Assembly: GCF_004344915.1 (NCBI RefSeq)
Contig: NZ_SKFG01000004.1
Coordinates: 219,786-283,785 of the forward strand
Length of the DNA stretch: 64,000 nt
Reading direction: 5' to 3'
DNA from: Paenibacillus albiflavus
GTDB taxonomy: Bacteria; Bacillota; Bacilli; Paenibacillales; NBRC-103111
Part shown: piece after piece, positions 42,186-53,478 of the stretch
Layout: the number at the start of each line of letters is the position of its first letter
Position numbering within the stretch: position 1 is the stretch's first letter
Made by a program: the position numbers and the translations under genes
Notes under the pieces: model-generated
The model's database searches: none
What the model was told of the DNA's origin: nothing
Seen by the model: the letters and a program-made list of their open reading frames with translations, nothing else

Positions 42186-43064
42186 ATGCGTTTAGATCAA
42201 GCCTATTCTGGTAATGTATTTATTTGCTCTTCAGAAGATTATGCGAAATCCAAGGCAGTCATTTATGGGATGCCAATGGACTTTACCGTATCGTTCCGCC
42301 CGGGTTCACGCTTTGGTCCACCAAGAATTCGTGAGGTATCCATCGGTCTTGAAGAATATAGTCCTTATTTGGACAAAAGCCTAAACGATATTACTTACTT
42401 CGATGCAGGCGACTTGTTATTGCCATTTGGTAATCCGGCTCGCTCGCTTGATGTTATTCAGGAATACGTACAAGGGCTACTCAGTGACAATAAATTCCCA
42501 CTTGGTCTAGGTGGCGAGCATTTATGTTCATGGCCAATTTTTCAAGCGGTATATGAGAAGTACCCTGATCTTGCGATCATTCACTTTGATGCGCATGCTG
42601 ATTTGCGTGAATCCTACGAAGGCGAGCCGTTGTCACATTCCACGCCGCTTCGTAAGGCGGCAGAGCTGATGGGTGGCAAGAATATCTATCAGTTCGGTAT
42701 CCGTTCTGGATCACGTGAGGAATGGCAGTATGCCCGTGAGAACATTAATTTCTATCCGTTCGAAGTGCTTGAACCGCTAAAGCAGGTTCTGCCATCGCTT
42801 GCAGGTCGTCCAGTTTACTTGACGATTGACATTGATGTACTGGATCCGTCTGCTGCACCAGGAACTGGAACCGCAGAACCAGGCGGTATCACCTCTAAGG
42901 AACTGCTTGGAGCTGTACATGCCATTGCAGCAGCAGGTCTTAATGTTGTAGGGGCTGATGTTGTTGAGGTAGCACCTGTGTATGATCCAACGGAGCAGAC
43001 ACAAATCGTCGCTTCCAAGGTCATTCGTGAAATTCTGCTTGGTCTTGTGCCGACGGACAAATAA
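42186..43064 (+). CDS. speB: Agmatinase
   Basis: 292 residues of the ureohydrolase fold. Manganese ligands are visible: GGEHLCSWP, HFDAHADLRESY and LTIDIDVLDPSAAPG. It hydrolyses agmatine to putrescine and urea, feeding spermidine synthase. The ATG at 42186 follows GAAAGGTAG; a TTG at 42165 would sit inside the preceding junction. Closed by a terminator at 43081. Confidence 0.95.
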   Translation: MRLDQAYSGNVFICSSEDYAKSKAVIYGMPMDFTVSFRPGSRFGPPRIREVSIGLEEYSPYLDKSLNDITYFDAGDLLLPFGNPARSLDVIQEYVQGLLSDNKFPLGLGGEHLCSWPIFQAVYEKYPDLAIIHFDAHADLRESYEGEPLSHSTPLRKAAELMGGKNIYQFGIRSGSREEWQYARENINFYPFEVLEPLKQVLPSLAGRPVYLTIDIDVLDPSAAPGTGTAEPGGITSKELLGAVHAIAAAGLNVVGADVVEVAPVYDPTEQTQIVASKVIREILLGLVPTDK

Positions 43065-43080
43065 ATAGTTGAATCGTACA

Positions 43081-43119
43081 GACAGCTCATGGAGGATCAT
43101 CCTCTGTGGGCTGTCTTTT
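43081..43119 (+). terminator. Terminator after speB
   Basis: GACAGC...GCTGTC with inner GAGGAT/ATCCTC pairing, then TTTT. Confidence 0.8.
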
Positions 43120-43184
43120 CACATATTTAAGCCATCGCAGAATATAGTACTCCCAAAGATGTACTTATGGGAGGGCAATATGCG

Positions 43185-43457
43185 ATGATTTTTGATTTGT
43201 TTCAAATCACGGGTGGTGTGATATTAGCATTCGGATGGATTCCTCAGATCATACAAATTTTGCGTACGAAATCAGTTGAGGATCTGAATCGAAGAACATT
43301 CTGGTCTTTATTTACGGGTATTGGACTAATGGAAGTCTATGCAATAAAGCTTGGGATTGATGGAGTAGGGTACGCATTCTTATTTACGAATACGCTTTCT
43401 CTCATTTTGATGATCATTATTCTAATTTTAATTGCAAGGTTTCGACAAAAAAATTGA
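43185..43457 (+). CDS. SemiSWEET/PQ-loop family transporter
   Basis: 90 residues, three membrane helices, the size of a SemiSWEET monomer. The PQ-loop motif GWIPQIIQILRTKSVEDLN is at residues 17-35. The protein should dimerise to form a small sugar or solute uniporter. GGGAGGGC lies about nine bases before ATG 43185; an ATG at 43167 lacks a site. Immediately upstream of the ComA-like box. Confidence 0.8.
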   Translation: MIFDLFQITGGVILAFGWIPQIIQILRTKSVEDLNRRTFWSLFTGIGLMEVYAIKLGIDGVGYAFLFTNTLSLILMIIILILIARFRQKN

Positions 43458-43514
43458 TAAATTACGACAAATTTTGCCTTTATTTAGCACTACTGATCAG
43501 GATAGTTAAAAACA

Positions 43515-43552
43515 CCACAATGCATTGCGGTGTCCCGCAAAAAAGATTGCGG
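43515..43552 (+). promoter_or_regulatory. ComA-type binding site (tripartite)
   Basis: A perfect 6-4-6 box TTGCGG-TGTC-CCGCAA (43525-43540), then a third half-site TTGCGG (43547-43552). A near half-site CCACAA (43515-43520) lies just before. In B. subtilis the response regulator ComA binds TTGCGGNNNNCCGCAA with a third downstream element. It is 120 bp upstream of a ComX-like gene, with a TATAAT at 43618-43623 in between. Confidence 0.75.
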
Positions 43553-43617
43553 TGTAGGCTTAAAAAAATTGTGATAGAGTAAATATAGATTAATCATTAT
43601 TGTTGTTAATCTGACAA

Positions 43618-43623
43618 TATAAT
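43618..43623 (+). promoter_or_regulatory. -10 box of the ComX-like gene
   Basis: Consensus TATAAT at 43618-43623. The position 17 bp upstream (43595-43600) is CATTAT, a poor -35, as expected for a promoter that depends on an activator such as ComA. Confidence 0.55.
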
Positions 43624-43671
43624 CTGATTTCTTACAAGAGATAGCTTGTAACTTGAATGAGGTGAAATTGT

Positions 43672-43869
43672 ATGGTAGTGAAGAAAATGGTTGATTATTT
43701 AATGCGTAATCGTGAAGTTGTCACACTAGTCGCGAATGGAAGAGCTTCACTCGTTGGCGTAACTAGCAAAGAGCAGCAAGCACTAATTGAAGTCATTGGA
43801 AGTCCACTAGAAGATAACAGAGCTGATTCCTACAAGAGCTCATCTCATTCTATGCATTGGTACGCTTAA
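43672..43869 (+). CDS. ComX-like pheromone precursor peptide
   Basis: 65 residues. The region YLMRNREVVTLVANGRASLVG (residues 9-29, quoted in part) matches the ComX precursor pattern YLxxNPEVLxxLxxGxASLxG. The C-terminus ends in HSMHWYA, with Trp63 third from the end; in known Bacillus ComX pheromones the isoprenylated Trp occupies that same place. The precursor would be cleaved and the Trp prenylated by ComQ, then sensed by ComP. GAGGTGA lies seven bases before the ATG. No comQ, comP or comA is in the window. A ComA-like site is upstream and a terminator follows. It is possible that this is a ComX-domain relative with another role. Confidence 0.7.
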   Translation: MVVKKMVDYLMRNREVVTLVANGRASLVGVTSKEQQALIEVIGSPLEDNRADSYKSSSHSMHWYA

Positions 43870-43915
43870 GATGAAATAACTACAAATAGATGAAATAATG
43901 TTGTATGATAGAAAT

Positions 43916-43950
43916 CGCATCATCCTTATGAAGGACTCGATGCGTTTTTT
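43916..43950 (+). terminator. Terminator after the ComX-like gene
   Basis: CGCATC (43916-43921) pairs with GATGCG (43939-43944), with inner CCTT/AAGG; six T follow. Confidence 0.8.
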
Positions 43951-44047
43951 GCGTTTTCACAAAGGGCTGCTTTAAGTTCAGAGGACATTGAATTTACTAC
44001 GATGTTGCTATAAACTAGTACCTAACTTAACTTAAGGGAGCAGATTC

Positions 44048-44467
44048 ATGACAGCTAAGCGTAGAGTACGCATTAGGCTAGAGAGCGTTAATATGGGGCA
44101 GCACATTGTAAATGATGCTGAAGGTGATTTATATGAGAAGAATGATCACATCTATATTCGATATGAAGAAGCACAGCCTGAGATGGGTCAAACGACGACG
44201 ATTATTAAAATAGAATCGGATCGTGCCAAAATTATGCGTCATGGCGAGGTTGCATCTGAACAGTATTTTATCCCTAATGAGCCCACGAATGGATTTTATC
44301 AGACTGTACATGGAAAAATGAATCTAACTGTACGAACTCATTCTTTTCATAATCGATTGAATGAACAAGGCAATGGTGAATTGGAATGGGAATATGACCT
44401 GGAAGTAATGGAAGAGCAAGCAGGTCTTTTTACCATTAAATTGATGATAATAGATATAGGATTATAA
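44048..44467 (+). CDS. DUF1934 family protein (YwiB-like)
   Basis: 139 residues forming a calycin-like beta barrel: RVRIRLESV at the start, DHIYIRYEE, a central [14 protein letters not shown] and a final [11 protein letters not shown]. In Bacillales it lies directly before argS, as here (16 bp). Function unknown. AAGGGAGCAG precedes the ATG. Confidence 0.8.
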   Translation: MTAKRRVRIRLESVNMGQHIVNDAEGDLYEKNDHIYIRYEEAQPEMGQTTTIIKIESDRAKIMRHGEVASEQYFIPNEPTNGFYQTVHGKMNLTVRTHSFHNRLNEQGNGELEWEYDLEVMEEQAGLFTIKLMIIDIGL

Positions 44468-44483
44468 ATGGAGGGTTAACGTA

Positions 44484-46157
44484 ATGAACGTGCTTGAACT
44501 AGTCAAACAACATTTAAAGGAAGCGATCGTTGAAGCTGCACTTAAGACGAATGTCGTAACAGCTGAGCAAATGCCTGAGGTTGTGCTTGAAGTGCCGAAG
44601 GATAAAACACATGGAGATTTTGCTACGAATTTGGCAATGCAATTAACTCGAATCGCTAAGCAGAATCCACGGGCAATCGCGGAGAAGCTTGTTGCAGAGA
44701 TCGATAAGGGCAAAGGACATATCGCAAGTATCGAAATTGCAGGTCCCGGCTTTATTAATTTTCATTTGGATAAGAGCTTTGTATATCCTGTTGTGGAGCA
44801 AGTGCTTAGTCAGGGAGAAAGCTATGGCTCTGTTAATATTGGCAATGGCACCAAAGTACAAGTTGAGTTTGTAAGTGCGAACCCAACGGGTTCCTTACAT
44901 CTTGGACATGCTCGCGGTGCAGCTGTTGGGGATGCATTATGCAATGTGCTGTCTATGGCTGGCTATGAGGTAACTCGTGAATATTATATTAATGATGCAG
45001 GTAACCAAGTTAATAATTTGGCTAAATCAATTGAAGCCCGTTATATGCAAGCGTTAGGACAAGAAGTGGACATGCCTGAGGATGGTTACTACGGTGAGGA
45101 TATCAAGGGCTTTGCAGCTGAGCTTGTCGCTGAGAAAGGTGATGGCGTGCTTCAGATGTCCGAGGAAGAGCGCTTTACTTTCTTAAGAGAGTACGGTTTA
45201 TCTCGTGAATTGGATAAAATCAAGCGTGATCTTGGGCGTTTCGGTGTGAAGTTCGATGAATGGTTCTCCGAAACCTCCATCTATACAAGCGGGCAGCTAG
45301 ATCAAGCACTAGGCGATTTACGCGACAGTGGATATGTGTTTGAACAAGAAGGTGCTACTTGGCTACGCACGACGGAACTAGGTGACGACAAGGACCGTGT
45401 ATTGATCAAGAATGACGGATCCTTTACTTACCTGACACCTGATATTGCTTACCATCGGAATAAATTTAAGCGCGGCTATGATCAGCTCATTAACATTTGG
45501 GGAGCGGACCACCATGGCTATATCCCTCGGATGAAAGCTGCAATGTCAGCGCTTGGCTATGAACCGAATCGACTAACGGTATTAATTGCTCAGATGGTTT
45601 CCTTGTTCCAAGACGGCGAGAAGGTCAAAATGTCCAAGCGCACAGGTAAGGCTGTAACGATGGAGGATTTGATGGACGAAGTTGGGGTTGATGCTATTCG
45701 TTATTTCTTCACGATGCGCAGCATGGACTCCCATCTGGATTTTGATATGGATTTGGCTGTGTCTAAATCAAATGAAAATCCTGTGTTCTATGTTCAGTAT
45801 GCCTACGCTCGTATCTGTTCTATCTTTAGACAAGCAGAAGAGCAGGAGGTTGTCCTTGAGGAGCTTAAGCAAATCAACCTCGCTCGTCTAACGACTGAAG
45901 CCGAGTTTGATCTGCTTCGCAAGATGGGTGAATTGCCGGAAGAGGTTGCAGAGGCAGCCCGTCAGTACGCACCGCATCGTTTGATTCGCTATGTTTATGA
46001 GCTTGCAAGTCAGTTCCATTCCTACTATAAAGCAGAACGAGTGATTACAGAGGATAGTGAACAGACCCAAGCAAGATTAGCCTTGTTACGTGCTTTACAG
46101 ATTGTTTTTGCTAATGTTCTGAGAGCTGTTGGCGTATCCACACCGGATCGCATGTAG
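44484..46157 (+). CDS. argS: Arginyl-tRNA synthetase
   Basis: 557 residues, class I synthetase. The HIGH motif is HLGHARGAA and the KMSKS-like motif is VKMSKRTGK; an Arg_tRNA_synt_N domain precedes and a DALR anticodon-binding domain ends the protein ([21 protein letters not shown]). It charges tRNA-Arg in the cytosol. GGAGGGTTAACG precedes the ATG. A weak hairpin TCAGTA...TACTGA follows the stop. Confidence 0.96.
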   Translation: MNVLELVKQHLKEAIVEAALKTNVVTAEQMPEVVLEVPKDKTHGDFATNLAMQLTRIAKQNPRAIAEKLVAEIDKGKGHIASIEIAGPGFINFHLDKSFVYPVVEQVLSQGESYGSVNIGNGTKVQVEFVSANPTGSLHLGHARGAAVGDALCNVLSMAGYEVTREYYINDAGNQVNNLAKSIEARYMQALGQEVDMPEDGYYGEDIKGFAAELVAEKGDGVLQMSEEERFTFLREYGLSRELDKIKRDLGRFGVKFDEWFSETSIYTSGQLDQALGDLRDSGYVFEQEGATWLRTTELGDDKDRVLIKNDGSFTYLTPDIAYHRNKFKRGYDQLINIWGADHHGYIPRMKAAMSALGYEPNRLTVLIAQMVSLFQDGEKVKMSKRTGKAVTMEDLMDEVGVDAIRYFFTMRSMDSHLDFDMDLAVSKSNENPVFYVQYAYARICSIFRQAEEQEVVLEELKQINLARLTTEAEFDLLRKMGELPEEVAEAARQYAPHRLIRYVYELASQFHSYYKAERVITEDSEQTQARLALLRALQIVFANVLRAVGVSTPDRM

Positions 46158-46190
46158 TATCAGTAATCGATCTACTGAGTTGTTTCCATT

Positions 46191-47423
46191 TTACTTTGTA
46201 ATAGTACGCGTGATGGAATTCATGACACGTCTGGCATTAATTTGACCAGGAATTCCATCACGTTTTTCTTTTGAATACGGAATGGAATTGCGTTTAAGTG
46301 CTTGCTTTACTTGAAGCGGCTTTAGGGTAGGCTTAGCTGCAAGCATTAGCGCAACTACGCCAGTTACATGTGCGGTTGCCATGGAAGTACCGCTTAATTC
46401 GTTGTACCTGTTATTAAGCCAGCAGGAATAAATATTTTCCCCAGGTGCATAAATGTCGATTCGCTTTCCTTTATTGCTAAAGCTGGCGACTTTACCTGCA
46501 CGTGTAAGTGCGCCAACTGAGAGAACTTGCTGGAATCTAGCGGGATAGTCAATTGTTGCCTTTCTACCTTCATTCCCACAAGATGCAACGATGATTACGC
46601 CTGCCTTATAGGCAGTGAGGATTGAACTTTCAAGGGCTAAAGAATAAGTCTTCATACCAAAACTCATGTTGATGATATTCATTTCATTCTCAACACACCA
46701 GTCAATTCCTGCAATGATGTCAGAGACATAAGCGCTACCTAGACGATCAAATGCTTTGACAGCATGAATAGAGGCAAGTGGAGCAACACCAAGAATGCCT
46801 TGCTGAGTTGAGGAAGCTGCTATAATGCCTGCAATATGAGTCCCATGTCCATTGTCATCAGTAGGAGGCATGCCAGGGAACAACAAGTTAATCCCTCGGC
46901 TCGCCGCTGCTCTCAGATCGGGATGCATGGGATCAATTCCTGTATCGATGACGCCGATACTGATCTTGTTGCCTAATGATTTTTTCCAAGCGAAAGGGGC
47001 TTTGATCTGATTAACACCCCACGGAATCATTTGAGAACCGTTATAAATTTTGCTCTTGGGTGTCTTGGTATTCGGGCCGTTTCGGGCGGAAGCATCATGA
47101 ATATTGATCACAATATCTTCTTCAATCGATTTAATCATTGGGGAATTGATCAGGACAGTATGTGAACGTATTGAACAGGATATGGCATTAATGATGCTAA
47201 GAAATTGAAGATTCTTTAGCTCGTTAGGCACTTCCTTTAGCTGCTCTAGGTAATGAAAACATGCTTCATAATCTTGCTTGGTGTGAAATCGGATGATAGA
47301 TCTACCGTCATTCTTGTCTGAGAGCCTTATCTCTTCTTGTAGCGTGTAATAAAAGTCTGCATAGTCCAAAGTCTCATTCCCCCAGTACACACCATGAAAA
47401 AATCTAAACATAGAATTTTCCAC
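46191..47423 (-). CDS. S8 family serine peptidase (subtilase), no signal peptide
   Basis: 410 residues with the subtilisin triad Asp160 (GVIDTGID), His193 (NGHGTHIAGI) and Ser347 (GTSMATAHVTG). The first 130 residues resemble a short propeptide-like inhibitor domain, but no signal peptide or membrane segment is visible, so the enzyme may be intracellular. The GTG at 47423 and ATG at 47411 are both possible starts; neither has a strong site. It converges on argS. Confidence 0.88.
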   Translation of the reverse strand: MENSMFRFFHGVYWGNETLDYADFYYTLQEEIRLSDKNDGRSIIRFHTKQDYEACFHYLEQLKEVPNELKNLQFLSIINAISCSIRSHTVLINSPMIKSIEEDIVINIHDASARNGPNTKTPKSKIYNGSQMIPWGVNQIKAPFAWKKSLGNKISIGVIDTGIDPMHPDLRAAASRGINLLFPGMPPTDDNGHGTHIAGIIAASSTQQGILGVAPLASIHAVKAFDRLGSAYVSDIIAGIDWCVENEMNIINMSFGMKTYSLALESSILTAYKAGVIIVASCGNEGRKATIDYPARFQQVLSVGALTRAGKVASFSNKGKRIDIYAPGENIYSCWLNNRYNELSGTSMATAHVTGVVALMLAAKPTLKPLQVKQALKRNSIPYSKEKRDGIPGQINARRVMNSITRTITK

Positions 47424-47528
47424 ATTGTATGTACATGCGATTCAAGTTGAATGAGCGTTTGCCTTTTGTAAATAAATTAGTTTGATGCCGTGTCATTGAT
47501 TGTGGATTATCATAGGATGGAAGGAAGA

Positions 47529-47586
47529 GATGATCATCTATATCTCTTGTAGGATACAGTCTGAGGCGAAGGGAAACCTTCGCCTT
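47529..47586. promoter_or_regulatory. Two palindromes upstream of rpoE
   Basis: AGATGATCATCT (47529-47540) and a perfect hairpin AGGCGAAGG-GAAA-CCTTCGCCT (47565-47586) with a GNRA loop. The second is followed by TGTCCTTATT, a weak T tract. It could be an attenuator or an orphan terminator. Confidence 0.4.
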
Positions 47587-47704
47587 GTCCTTATTATAGA
47601 GATGATGTACAGGTAGGGTTGCATTTTTACATAAAATAGGTTTTACTTAATGGATATATTGGATAAGGTAGATAAGAAAAGTAGTCGAAAGGAAGTGCTA
47701 GTGA

Positions 47705-48274
47705 ATGAGCAGCTCAATTACGCTCAAGATTTCCGAGGATCAAGCTCGTGAAATGCCAATGGTGGATCTAGCTTTTTTATTGTTAAAGACAGTCAATACT
47801 CCGTATTACTATCGTGATTTGATGCAGGAAATTGCTAAAATTAAAGGCTTGTCTGAACAACAAATGATGGACGTTATCGCTCAACTATATACTGAAATTA
47901 ATATTGATGGACGTTTTGCTTGCGTTGGCACAAATCTGTGGGGACTTAAGCGTTGGTACCCAGTTGAGAAGGGTGAAGACTCTCTTGCTGGCTCCAAGCG
48001 TCCAAGAATCATCAACGATGAAGATGATGATCTAGATGAGTATGTGGAAGAAGAAGAAACCTATGACGATAATGGTTTCGATAACTATGATGCTCGTGGA
48101 GAATTTGATTCCGACTCGGATAATGATAACGAACAGACATTCTATGAGGATGAAGAGATCGAGGAAGAAGAGATTGAAGAGATCGACGCAGATGCTGATA
48201 CTGAAGAAGAGGAAGATGACTTCGAAGACTCAGATGATGAGGATCTCGATGATTCAGATGATGAGGATAATTAA
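47705..48274 (+). CDS. rpoE: DNA-directed RNA polymerase subunit delta
   Basis: 189 residues. The folded N-terminal HARE-HTH domain (1-90) contains MVDLAFLLLKTVNTPYYYRDLM and LWGLKRWYP. The rest is a very acidic tail, mostly Asp and Glu, that displaces nucleic acids from RNA polymerase. GGAAGTGCTAGTG precedes the ATG. The order rpoE-pyrG-spo0F-fbaA is the conserved Bacillales order. Confidence 0.94.
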   Translation: MSSSITLKISEDQAREMPMVDLAFLLLKTVNTPYYYRDLMQEIAKIKGLSEQQMMDVIAQLYTEINIDGRFACVGTNLWGLKRWYPVEKGEDSLAGSKRPRIINDEDDDLDEYVEEEETYDDNGFDNYDARGEFDSDSDNDNEQTFYEDEEIEEEEIEEIDADADTEEEEDDFEDSDDEDLDDSDDEDN

Positions 48275-48424
48275 GTAATCAGATTCGTATTTTCTTATCT
48301 TGACAGTCCGCTTGGTTCAGAGTAAACTATTGCATGGGCTTCAAATGGAAGTATGGCTGTACATGAATTTGATAAGTAAGGTGATTGCTGATTTATGGTC
48401 ACCACTGAAAGTTAAGGAAATTAC

Positions 48425-48463
48425 AAAAAGTGCCCCGTATACGATACGGGTGTCACTTTTTTT
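48425..48463 (+). terminator. Terminator between rpoE and pyrG
   Basis: AAAAAGTGCCCCGTAT pairs with ATACGGGTGTCACTTTTT across a three-base loop (small mismatch), then T run. Confidence 0.85.
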
Positions 48464-48564
48464 ATTTTTTTGGGCGATTTATTCAATTTGCATACATTAG
48501 GGAACCGTTTGTAAAGCAATATAAAGATAGCGAAATGACACGGTTTCTTTATTTGTGTGCGTGA

Positions 48565-50313
<1,749 letters not shown>

Positions 50314-50358
50314 TTTAATATAAGAAGTGGAAATAGTTTACTCCCCTCTCTTGGCTTA

Positions 50359-50403
50359 GAAGGAGTTTCCAGACGAATAGCGAATTTACACACAAGTGTG
50401 TAA
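50359..50403 (+). promoter_or_regulatory. Sigma-H-like promoter of spo0F with palindrome at the start site
   Basis: GAAGGAGTT (50359-50367) and AGCGAATTT (50379-50387), 11 bp apart, resemble sigma-H boxes RnAGGAwWW and RnnGAATww. A perfect palindrome TTACACAC-AA-GTGTGTAA (50386-50403) is centred on the predicted start near 50394, a repressor-like position. Confidence 0.6.
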
Positions 50404-50454
50404 CAAAGTATGGTCGGTTAAACTCAGTAATTTATGTCCAAGGAGGGGATTTCA

Positions 50455-50835
50455 TTGAAGAAACTGTTAATCGTTGATGATCAGCATGGGATTCGAATAT
50501 TGCTGACGGAATTATTTATGTCGGAAGGCTATACAACTTATCAGGCATCTAATGGGAAGCTAGCTCTTGAAATTGTTAGACGGGAATCACCAGAGCTTGT
50601 TCTACTCGATATGAAAATTCCAGGTATGGATGGTTTGGAAATTCTTAAGCATATTAAGGAAATTAACCCATCTATTAAAGTTATTATGATGACCGCATAT
50701 GGTGAGCTTGATATGATTAAAGAAACGACAATGAACGGCGCTTTGATGCATTTTACGAAACCATTTGATATTGATGAACTGCGTAATGCAGTTAATGAAC
50801 AATTCGCAGATACAGGCAACGAAATTCCACTTTAA
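50455..50835 (+). CDS. spo0F: Sporulation response regulator Spo0F
   Basis: 126 residues, a single receiver domain without output. Acidic pocket DD at 8-9, phosphoacceptor Asp52 in [11 protein letters not shown], Thr in [10 protein letters not shown] and Lys in [10 protein letters not shown]. It relays phosphoryl groups from sensor kinases to Spo0B. The TTG at 50455 follows AGGAGGGG at six bases; an ATG at 50434 would put the site inside the gene. The phosphorelay kinase-like gene at 58598 is a candidate partner. Confidence 0.93.
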   Translation: MKKLLIVDDQHGIRILLTELFMSEGYTTYQASNGKLALEIVRRESPELVLLDMKIPGMDGLEILKHIKEINPSIKVIMMTAYGELDMIKETTMNGALMHFTKPFDIDELRNAVNEQFADTGNEIPL

Positions 50836-50913
50836 AGCATCAGGAAAAATATGGTTATTAATACTTTGTTAGTTTTATCACAAGCTTCGTTTAATAATTA
50901 GTGCAATGTGTGC

Positions 50914-50919
50914 TATAAT
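50914..50919 (+). promoter_or_regulatory. Promoter -10 of fbaA
   Basis: TATAAT at 50914-50919 with TTAATA at 50891-50896, 17-bp spacing; 70 bp upstream of fbaA. Confidence 0.55.
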
Positions 50920-50989
50920 ATCAGCGAGTGTTAGAGATAAGATTATAAAGAAATTGGATGCCAACACAATCGACTAGGAGGAGTTAAGT

Positions 50990-51844
50990 ATGCCACTTGT
51001 ATCAATGAATGAATTTTTACCGCAAGCCAAAGAGGGAAAATATGCAGTAGGTCAGTTCAATATGAACAACTTAGAGTTTGCACAGGCGATTACTGAAGCT
51101 GCAATGGAATTGAATTCACCTATCATCTTTGGTGTATCTGAAGGTGCTCTTAAGTATATGGGTATTGAATATACCGTTGCTCTTGCAGAAGCTGCTGCTA
51201 AGCAATCCGGACTACCAATTGCCCTTCATTTAGATCATGGTAGCTCATTTGAAGTTGCGATGAAATGTATCCGTGCTGGTTTCTCATCCGTTATGTTTGA
51301 TGGATCCCACCACTCCTTTGAAGACAACATCCGTTTGACCAAAGAAGTTGTAAGAGCAGCGCATGCAATGGGCGTTTCCGTTGAGGGTGAGCTTGGAACA
51401 ATCGGCGGTACTGAGGATGATATCTCCGTAGACGAGAAGAATGCTAGCCTTGCTAAGCCAGAAGAAGCAATTCGTTTCTACGAAGAAACAAAGGTTGATG
51501 CATTGGCAATTGCAGTAGGTACTGCACATGGTATGTATGCTGGTGAGCCTAACATCCACTTTGATATTATTGAAGAAGTAGTTAAAGCAATTCCTGCTTC
51601 TGTAGTATTACATGGTGGTTCTGGCGTGCCTGACGAAATGATCCGTAAAGCGGTACAAGCTGGTGTAGGTAAAATCAACGTAAATACGGAGAACCAAGTT
51701 GCAGCAACACAAGCAATTCGTGATGTATTGAATGCTGATGGCAAAGTGTACGATCCTCGTAAATACTTGACTCCTGCTCGTAAAGCGATGGTTGAAGTGG
51801 TTAAATCCAAAATTCAATTATTCGGCAGCGTAGGTAAAGCGTAA
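50990..51844 (+). CDS. fbaA: Class II fructose-1,6-bisphosphate aldolase
   Basis: 284 residues. Zinc ligand His in LHLDHGSS, EGELGTIGG, VGTAHGMY and LHGGSG are the class II hallmarks. It splits fructose-1,6-bisphosphate in glycolysis and makes it in gluconeogenesis. Perfect AGGAGGAG before the ATG, as expected of a highly expressed gene. A hairpin GGTGCTTGC-GTTT-GCAAGCACC follows the stop but lacks a T tract. Confidence 0.97.
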   Translation: MPLVSMNEFLPQAKEGKYAVGQFNMNNLEFAQAITEAAMELNSPIIFGVSEGALKYMGIEYTVALAEAAAKQSGLPIALHLDHGSSFEVAMKCIRAGFSSVMFDGSHHSFEDNIRLTKEVVRAAHAMGVSVEGELGTIGGTEDDISVDEKNASLAKPEEAIRFYEETKVDALAIAVGTAHGMYAGEPNIHFDIIEEVVKAIPASVVLHGGSGVPDEMIRKAVQAGVGKINVNTENQVAATQAIRDVLNADGKVYDPRKYLTPARKAMVEVVKSKIQLFGSVGKA

Positions 51845-52002
51845 ATCTAAATCCACTTATTTAAGGAAATGGGATATAAAGTTGGTGCTTGCGTTTGCAA
51901 GCACCACTGCCATTTCTTCTTCATTGTATAGTCTTATCATCCTTCAAATGAAAGAACTCCAGTACCAACCATGTATGGCTTGTAGGGGGAATAATAAACG
52001 AT

Positions 52003-53256
52003 ATGGACAAACTTATGGTAGCGGGTGGGCGCCCTTTAAGAGGGACCATTCGAGTTAGCGGTGCCAAGAATAGTGCTCTTGCACTTATTCCAGCTGCAAT
52101 TTTAGCGGATTCACCCGTGACATTAGATAACTTGCCACAAGTAAGTGATGTGGAAGTATATGCAAGTATTTTAGAAGAACTCGGAGCTAGAGTTACGAGA
52201 AATGCAGATGTAATGACGATTGACCCTTCTGAAGTAAGATATATTCCATTGCCGAATGGAAACGTCAGTAAAATACGGGCTTCCTATTATTTAATGGGGG
52301 CGCTGCTAGGCCGTTTTGGGGAAGCGACGATAGGCTTACCTGGTGGATGCAACTTCGAACCGCGTCCAATTGATTTGCATGTGAAAGGCTTTGAAGCGTT
52401 AGGAGCAGTTGTAACGAACGAAAATGGCGCAATGCGGATTAAAGCTCAAGAGCTCCGTGGTGCGAAAATATATTTAGATGTAGCTAGTGTTGGTGCAACC
52501 ATTAATATTATGCTAGCTGCCTCCAGAGCCAAAGGCTCGACTGTAATTGAGAATGCTGCCAAGGAACCAGAAATTATTGATGTGGCAACATTGCTTAATT
52601 CAATGGGGGCCAGAATTAAAGGTGCAGGTACGGAAACTATTCGGATTGAAGGCGTGGAGACGATGCATGGCTGTCATCACTCGATCATTCCAGATCGCAT
52701 TCAAGTAGGCACTTACATGATCGCGGCTGCCGCCACAAGAGGCGATGTAACTATTGATCAGATAATTCCGAAACATATGGAGGCAGTGACTGCCAAGCTG
52801 ATCGAAATGGGCGTTGACGTATATGAGATGGACGAATCTATTCGTATTGTAGGTAATGACAATTACAATAGTATTGATGTAAAGGCGCTGGTTTACCCTG
52901 GATTTGCAACTGATTTACAATCCCCAATGTCTATTTTATTGACGCAAGCGAGTGGCGTTAGTATTCTGACAGATCATGTATACAGCAGTCGATTCAGACA
53001 GGTTCCTGAATTGCTTCGTATGGGAGCTAGGATCAAGCTGGAAGGTAGATCAGCTGTGATTGAAAGAAGTGCGTTAAGTCCTGCGAAAGTTCGGGCAACT
53101 GATTTGCGTGCGGGAGCGGCTCTAGTACTAGCGGGTCTTATCGTGCCGGAAGGTATTACAGAGGTAAGCGGCGTTGAATTTATTGAACGCGGCTATGAGA
53201 ATCTAGTTGAGAATCTGACCTCTCTTGGTGCGGAGATTTGGCGTGAACAAGAATAG
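52003..53256 (+). CDS. murA: UDP-N-acetylglucosamine 1-carboxyvinyltransferase
   Basis: 417 residues, EPSP-synthase-like fold. Lys22-Asn23 in GAKNSALAL and the catalytic Cys116 in [15 protein letters not shown], the fosfomycin target. It adds enolpyruvate to UDP-GlcNAc, the first step of peptidoglycan synthesis. Its location next to fbaA and rho suggests the MurAB/MurZ paralogue of Bacillus. GGGGGA precedes the ATG. Confidence 0.94.
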   Translation: MDKLMVAGGRPLRGTIRVSGAKNSALALIPAAILADSPVTLDNLPQVSDVEVYASILEELGARVTRNADVMTIDPSEVRYIPLPNGNVSKIRASYYLMGALLGRFGEATIGLPGGCNFEPRPIDLHVKGFEALGAVVTNENGAMRIKAQELRGAKIYLDVASVGATINIMLAASRAKGSTVIENAAKEPEIIDVATLLNSMGARIKGAGTETIRIEGVETMHGCHHSIIPDRIQVGTYMIAAAATRGDVTIDQIIPKHMEAVTAKLIEMGVDVYEMDESIRIVGNDNYNSIDVKALVYPGFATDLQSPMSILLTQASGVSILTDHVYSSRFRQVPELLRMGARIKLEGRSAVIERSALSPAKVRATDLRAGAALVLAGLIVPEGITEVSGVEFIERGYENLVENLTSLGAEIWREQE

Positions 53257-53319
53257 AATAATAGATTTGGAATAAATTACATGAACTGCGGTCAAACTAA
53301 GTAGTATTTCTTAGTATTA

Positions 53320-53396
53320 TAGAATTTATTACATTCGTGTCATAAATTTAAATCAGAATCAATTTCATATCGTTGTACGTGTTATGAGATTGATTC
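53320..53396. repeat. Modular palindromic repeat (copy C)
   Basis: Module 1: TAGAATTTATTAC-ATTCGT-GTCATAAATTTAA (53320-53351). A different second module follows: GAATCAATTTCAT (53356-53368) and ATGAGATTGATTC (53384-53396), the same arm as copy D at 35858. TTCTCTATT follows, so it may end murA transcription. Confidence 0.65.
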
Positions 53397-53478
53397 TTCT
53401 CTATTCTAACGATCACCCCGTTTAAAGTAGGTATAATGATTTGCAAAAATAATGATGAAGTGTGGTGATACCCGAACC

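Noticed and set aside
43512..43533. Minus-strand Rho-independent terminator (hairpin plus TTTTT)
   Set aside because: No minus-strand gene would use it; the inverted repeats are better explained as the ComA-type half-sites.
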